Of a DNA stretch of 64,000 bases, positions 59,941 to 64,000 are shown piece after piece. The stretch lies in the NCBI GenBank assembly GCA_027422505.1, contig JAPQWV010000051.1, forward strand, positions 4,555,501 through 4,619,500. The letters are read 5' to 3'. Each line of letters starts with the position of its first letter. Position 1 is the stretch's first letter. This DNA is from Craterostigma plantagineum. Its lineage: Eukaryota; Streptophyta; Magnoliopsida; Lamiales; Linderniaceae. The notes below the pieces were generated by a model. The model ran no database searches, was not told where the DNA came from, and was given only the letters and a program-made list of their open reading frames with translations. The position numbers and the translations under genes were made by a program.

Positions 59941-62900
59941 CATGCAATATTGCAATATACTTAGACGCAATTAAGACACCATATCGGGCATAATCACCCA
60001 AATGCTCGGACCTTCTCCACTCGGCACGCAAAACGCAAAATGGGTTGAAAAAAACAGTCCAATCAAGCTGCAATAAAAAACGCATAATTTTAACGGATTT
60101 GTTTTTCTTTTCAACGCATATATGTGTTTCTACTGTTCATATACCAAAAAGTTTGGTAACATTAAATTTTAGCCCATAATATTACTTAATTATTTTGAAG
60201 TCCTATTTGGTAAAATTGCACCACAAAAATATTTTTTATTATTTTATTATTGTATATTATTATGATTATTATTATCATTACTATTATTATTACATTGTTA
60301 CATTATTATTATCATTATTATACTATTATTATTGTTTTTATTGTTATTATTATGGTTGTTTTTATTAATATTATTGTTATTATTATTATTTTCATTTACT
60401 ATTATTATTCATTATCATTTACTTATTTGCGTGTACTTTTTTTAGCTCGTGTATTGTAATTTTTATTTTCTAGTAATCATTTATTTTATCCGCTTTATGC
60501 GTACCTTTTATTAATTTATAAAAAATATGCATTTTTTCAATCGAATTAAAATAATAGTGTGGTCTAATATGTAATATAACAAAATATGTGATTAATATAG
60601 AGAAGTTGTAACAGTTGATGTGGAAGAGAATATTTTAAGAATATTTTTTGAGTTTGAGAATAAGTTTATTGGTTGGAGTTGAATTTCTGTTTGATGTGAC
60701 ATTTACTGCAAAATGGGTTATAAATGGATTTTTCGGTTGGAGATCCTCAAAAGGCGAATACCTTTCTGTATTAAAAAAATTAAGTGAGTTGTTGATAGTG
60801 AGCACCAAACATGTCGACATATTTTGACTTGTGCATCCTCCTAAAATATGTACGATATAATCAGATTATTGTTGCCGTAAAAATTTGAAAGCCTAGTCAT
60901 TAGTAAACTAGTTGTTGCCCCGTGCAATGCATGGGACTATTTTTATCCCGTTCATTTATTTCATAGGAAGTAATATTGAAGTCTATTAGGTAATTGGTGG
61001 CGATGTTATTATGCTTTGCTTAGCCATTGTTATCATATATAGCATTGAATCCGTAAAGAAGCTATTTGTATCTGGAGCACAAATGAACTTCAAATAGAAG
61101 ACAATTAAATTGAGCAAATCAAGCACCTCAAAAGAGATCCACTGTTACATTCACTTGATGCAGTCCCCGTGAATGGCTTAAACACACCAAAGAGATAAAT
61201 TTTTTAATGATCTTCGCAAGAAACAAAATATGACACAGTGACGTATGTTTGAAGCCTCTATAGTGAAAATAGCTTTCATTGATTTATCAATGGCGGTGTA
61301 ATGGATCACTCCGTCCCTGAAGATTAAATGAAAAAATCCATATCAGGAGGAAAACTAGAGTTTCAGCCCTGAAATGGAACTATTTTCCACCTTTGAAGCT
61401 CATCGCAAGTATTATCCTAAAGAGATATTTCGAGTAATGTGTTGGAGGATTCTATAAACAGTTAATATTATCATTTTTGTTTCGAATACTGCTCCACAAT
61501 GATTGAAAAAATAGAAATTAAATTTAAAAGGACCAATATATTTGTCAAATTCCAAATCGTTATGGTATTCGGCATATGTGAGTACAACTCTTGCTCAATG
61601 TTGTTTTACGCCTCATGATAAACTATACTGACTACCTCATCGTCTTTCATGTCGTCGTCGATGCTTAAAACTTTAATTCTTGAGTGGGACGTAACCACGA
61701 AAGAGCACCGTACAAAGTTACAACTGACCATGAGTGAAAACTGGCCTTGAAATGGCCTTGAAAGAGTATTTTTGTTCCTACATGAGATCATGTAATGATT
61801 TCGAATTCGATCACCTTTCGTTCCATGTATTTCTGTATTACTAATTTCGTCGTTTATTTGTAATGCTAGTAGGCATATTACTTAATTTTTCAGTATTTAT
61901 AGTGTTTCGTCTTGCAAAAGCAACAAACTCAAGCTTCCTACCATCTATCTCATGTTCATGTGCCCTGATACCACTTCATATGTTGTCCAATCATTAAATG
62001 AATATCTGACATGTCACATGAGTACATGCAACTGTAACCGAGGAGAGATTAATATATATCAAGTGTATTATTGCGCGCTTAGACACACACTGCATATCAA
62101 AGGTTTGTGATATAACCTTTGTGGTACGGCCTTCATCGTTCAAGTTTGCTGTGCAACTACATAAAGGTTTGCGGCACACTCTAATATTTCGGTACATCGA
62201 AACTTCGGGCAATATAACAAAAGGGATTGCAAGTTACAGAAATTAAGAATTAGGGATATCGACTTTTCTTTTTAAATAAAAGGGACTGAACTTATTGGTT
62301 AAACCCCAGTTAATTAATAATTTTTAATATATTTTATTTATTTATATCACACCTTTACTGTTCATTGTACATTTTCATCGTTTTTCAACCATTTGTCTTC
62401 TCCAAGACGAAATGGGAGACTACCCAATATATAACACGGATAAGTTTTGGTGGTATGGGAATGTGTATTTGTATCCCATCTGCAGATTGAGAGAATTCGG
62501 TCAACATCGATGTCATTCTCCGAATTAGAATACTACTTAATTGAATAAGTAACTGAATTCGAATAAGCAATGTAACAAATTCAGCCATTAATAACAATTT
62601 TGGCTTACTTGAATGAGATTGTTTGCTATTTGATGTATTGGAATTCGTTGTATTCGAAATTCTTCGTATGAACTTATGCATAAGTTTTATATAGTTAAGG
62701 GACACACAAAATTTCATATATAATATTTAATCTTTATTTTGAATCAAATTTACTGTGTCTTGGTTGAGGGCTTTTGTTTCGTTTGTCAAATATTTTAGTA
62801 ATTCGAACCCCTAAACTGCAAAGTATGCACTTGAATCAATACTACTAATTTTTAGTCTTACATTACAATTAATAATTCTTGTCAAGATATTTGAATCAAT

Positions 62901-64000
62901 GCTAATCTTTGTATTAATCTACTCGTTTTTAGTTTTAGTTTTTTTAATCAACTTTAATCTTATCCTTTAGATGAAAATTGTCGTTAAGATTTTAAGTTAT
63001 GTAACACCTCTCATTAGATGAACTTATTTTACTATATCTTGTTCTAATAGTTTAATAAAATGAACATATATTTTTTTCAAGAGACTGTTTTAAATTATGT
63101 CGTTTAATTTTTGTGAACAATGCTCTATTTATTAGAAATATATCAAGTTTTTAATTATTGTAGTTAATCATATTTTAATTTTTGAAGAGGCAATTTAAAT
63201 AACAATGATTTTGGAAAGATAATTCAGTTTGCAAGAAATATATGACATTCAATAAAGAAAGCTTTTAGCTATTTCCAATCCTATGTGACTTAAAAACTAA
63301 AAAAGTATTAATTTTGATTGACAAATGTTGTATTAAAAATAAAATGAGTAAAATAATAAATTTCAAATTTATATTGGAAAAAACCTAATAAAATAATATC
63401 AGAAAAGTTAAAAAAGGTAAAAGAAAAAAGTAATTAAATAGGGTTTCTTTACCTATTCTCGTCATCATCATCTTCCCAAGTTCATCGTCTTCCTCATTCT
63501 TCTCCTCCACTGTTTAACAAAATAAAAACAAAAGAACGTAAAAAATTAAATTAAGATGGATAGCGGTGAACAATGCCCCGCTATAGATTGCTGGGCACCG
63601 TAGACACCATTGCGTTTAGCCCAAGCATAAATAAATTACGGAGCACGGAGTTGGATGTTGTCCCTCGCTTTTTGCAGCATTAGCTTTTCCACTTCTTCGT
63701 CTTTTATCTTTCTAATTTTTGGTGCGTGAAGAGCAGATGAAAACAAAAAACATTATCCCCCTTCAGCAAATCGAAAATACTATAAGTAAAGATGCTGAGA
63801 GAACAGATAATAGATTTTGATTGCCGTTTTGATTAATGAAAACCTCTTCGTCGGCTTCCTTTATGTGAATATGTTTCTCTGTGCTTTCTGAATATTGAGA
63901 TTACATTTTTCAGAGTGGACTCTTCATTATCTGGATCTCATTTAATCAAGGTTAATCTATAGGAAAATACTCAATTGGATAAATTTTTTACATAGGTACC
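59941..64000. other. AT-rich region without a supported gene
   Basis: Contains a degenerate (ATT)n field at 60235-60430 and a TTGCCCCGTGCAATGCATGG phrase at 60913-60932, of a type often seen at plant Helitron 5' ends. Many short frames occur by chance. I could not support any gene, RNA or complete element here. Confidence 0.5.

Noticed and set aside
61606..62717. Short minus-strand frames near the right end
   Set aside because: No recognisable domain, splice-consistent extension or codon pattern; expected by chance in AT-rich DNA of this length.

Overview
The window is nuclear DNA of a flowering plant, probably a eudicot. The genes are intron-rich with GT-AG borders. They include plant families: a TDIF-type CLE peptide, a VAMP72 longin R-SNARE, the nucleolar GTPase NSN1, pantothenate synthetase, a plastid At4g13200-like protein, an NHL-repeat protein and a Gfo/Idh/MocA oxidoreductase. 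Between them lie typical plant transposons: Athila and chromodomain (Tekay/Del) Ty3/gypsy elements, Ty1/copia, Mutator-like elements (MULEs), hAT and Stowaway MITEs, and a 5S-bearing Cassandra-like LTR.

Layout. 1-5837: decayed Athila retrotransposon (minus strand, cut by the window edge) inserted into an LRR gene remnant (5838-6350). 6567-8881: a copied piece of the NHL gene joined to a copia remnant, which itself carries a solo LTR and a hAT element, both with exact target duplications. 9323-18284: a 9 kb MULE with degenerate terminal inverted repeats, a ULP1-type (C48) cysteine protease gene, a convergent MURA transposase gene and large GTACC-motif arrays. 18402-19104: a foldback-like element with a GC-rich minisatellite and a Pol III A/B box pair, overlapping the last exon of a receptor-like cytoplasmic kinase. 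20222-26245: a 17-exon NHL gene. 26684-27847: MULE-MITE and hAT MITE (with nested Stowaway). 29041-29412: TDIF precursor. 31160-33878 (NSN1, plus) and 34023-34907 (plastid protein, minus) are convergent. 35750-36187: 5S-like LTR. 38333-40142 (VAMP72, plus) and 40486-42494 (PANC, minus) are convergent. 42646-54285: a palindromic foldback MULE with an exact 9-bp target duplication, its right arm split by a young 10.2 kb Tekay retrotransposon (43650-53837). 56541-59099: oxidoreductase gene. The remainder to 64000 is AT-rich and shows no gene I can support.

Gene models were built by hand from splice sites and reading phase. Four conserved genes (NSN1, the plastid gene, VAMP72, PANC) are each broken by small indels, mostly in homopolymers or dinucleotide runs. 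The two Tekay LTRs also differ mainly by 1-base indels (five) rather than substitutions (one seen). This points to residual assembly indel error as much as to real pseudogenization, and should be settled before any of these genes is called dead.

The most unusual content is the MULE complex: an autonomous element carrying a protease with all expected catalytic residues, long arrays of a GTACC motif that is also in its terminal repeats, and a related foldback element 25 kb away with similar ends and the same motif.
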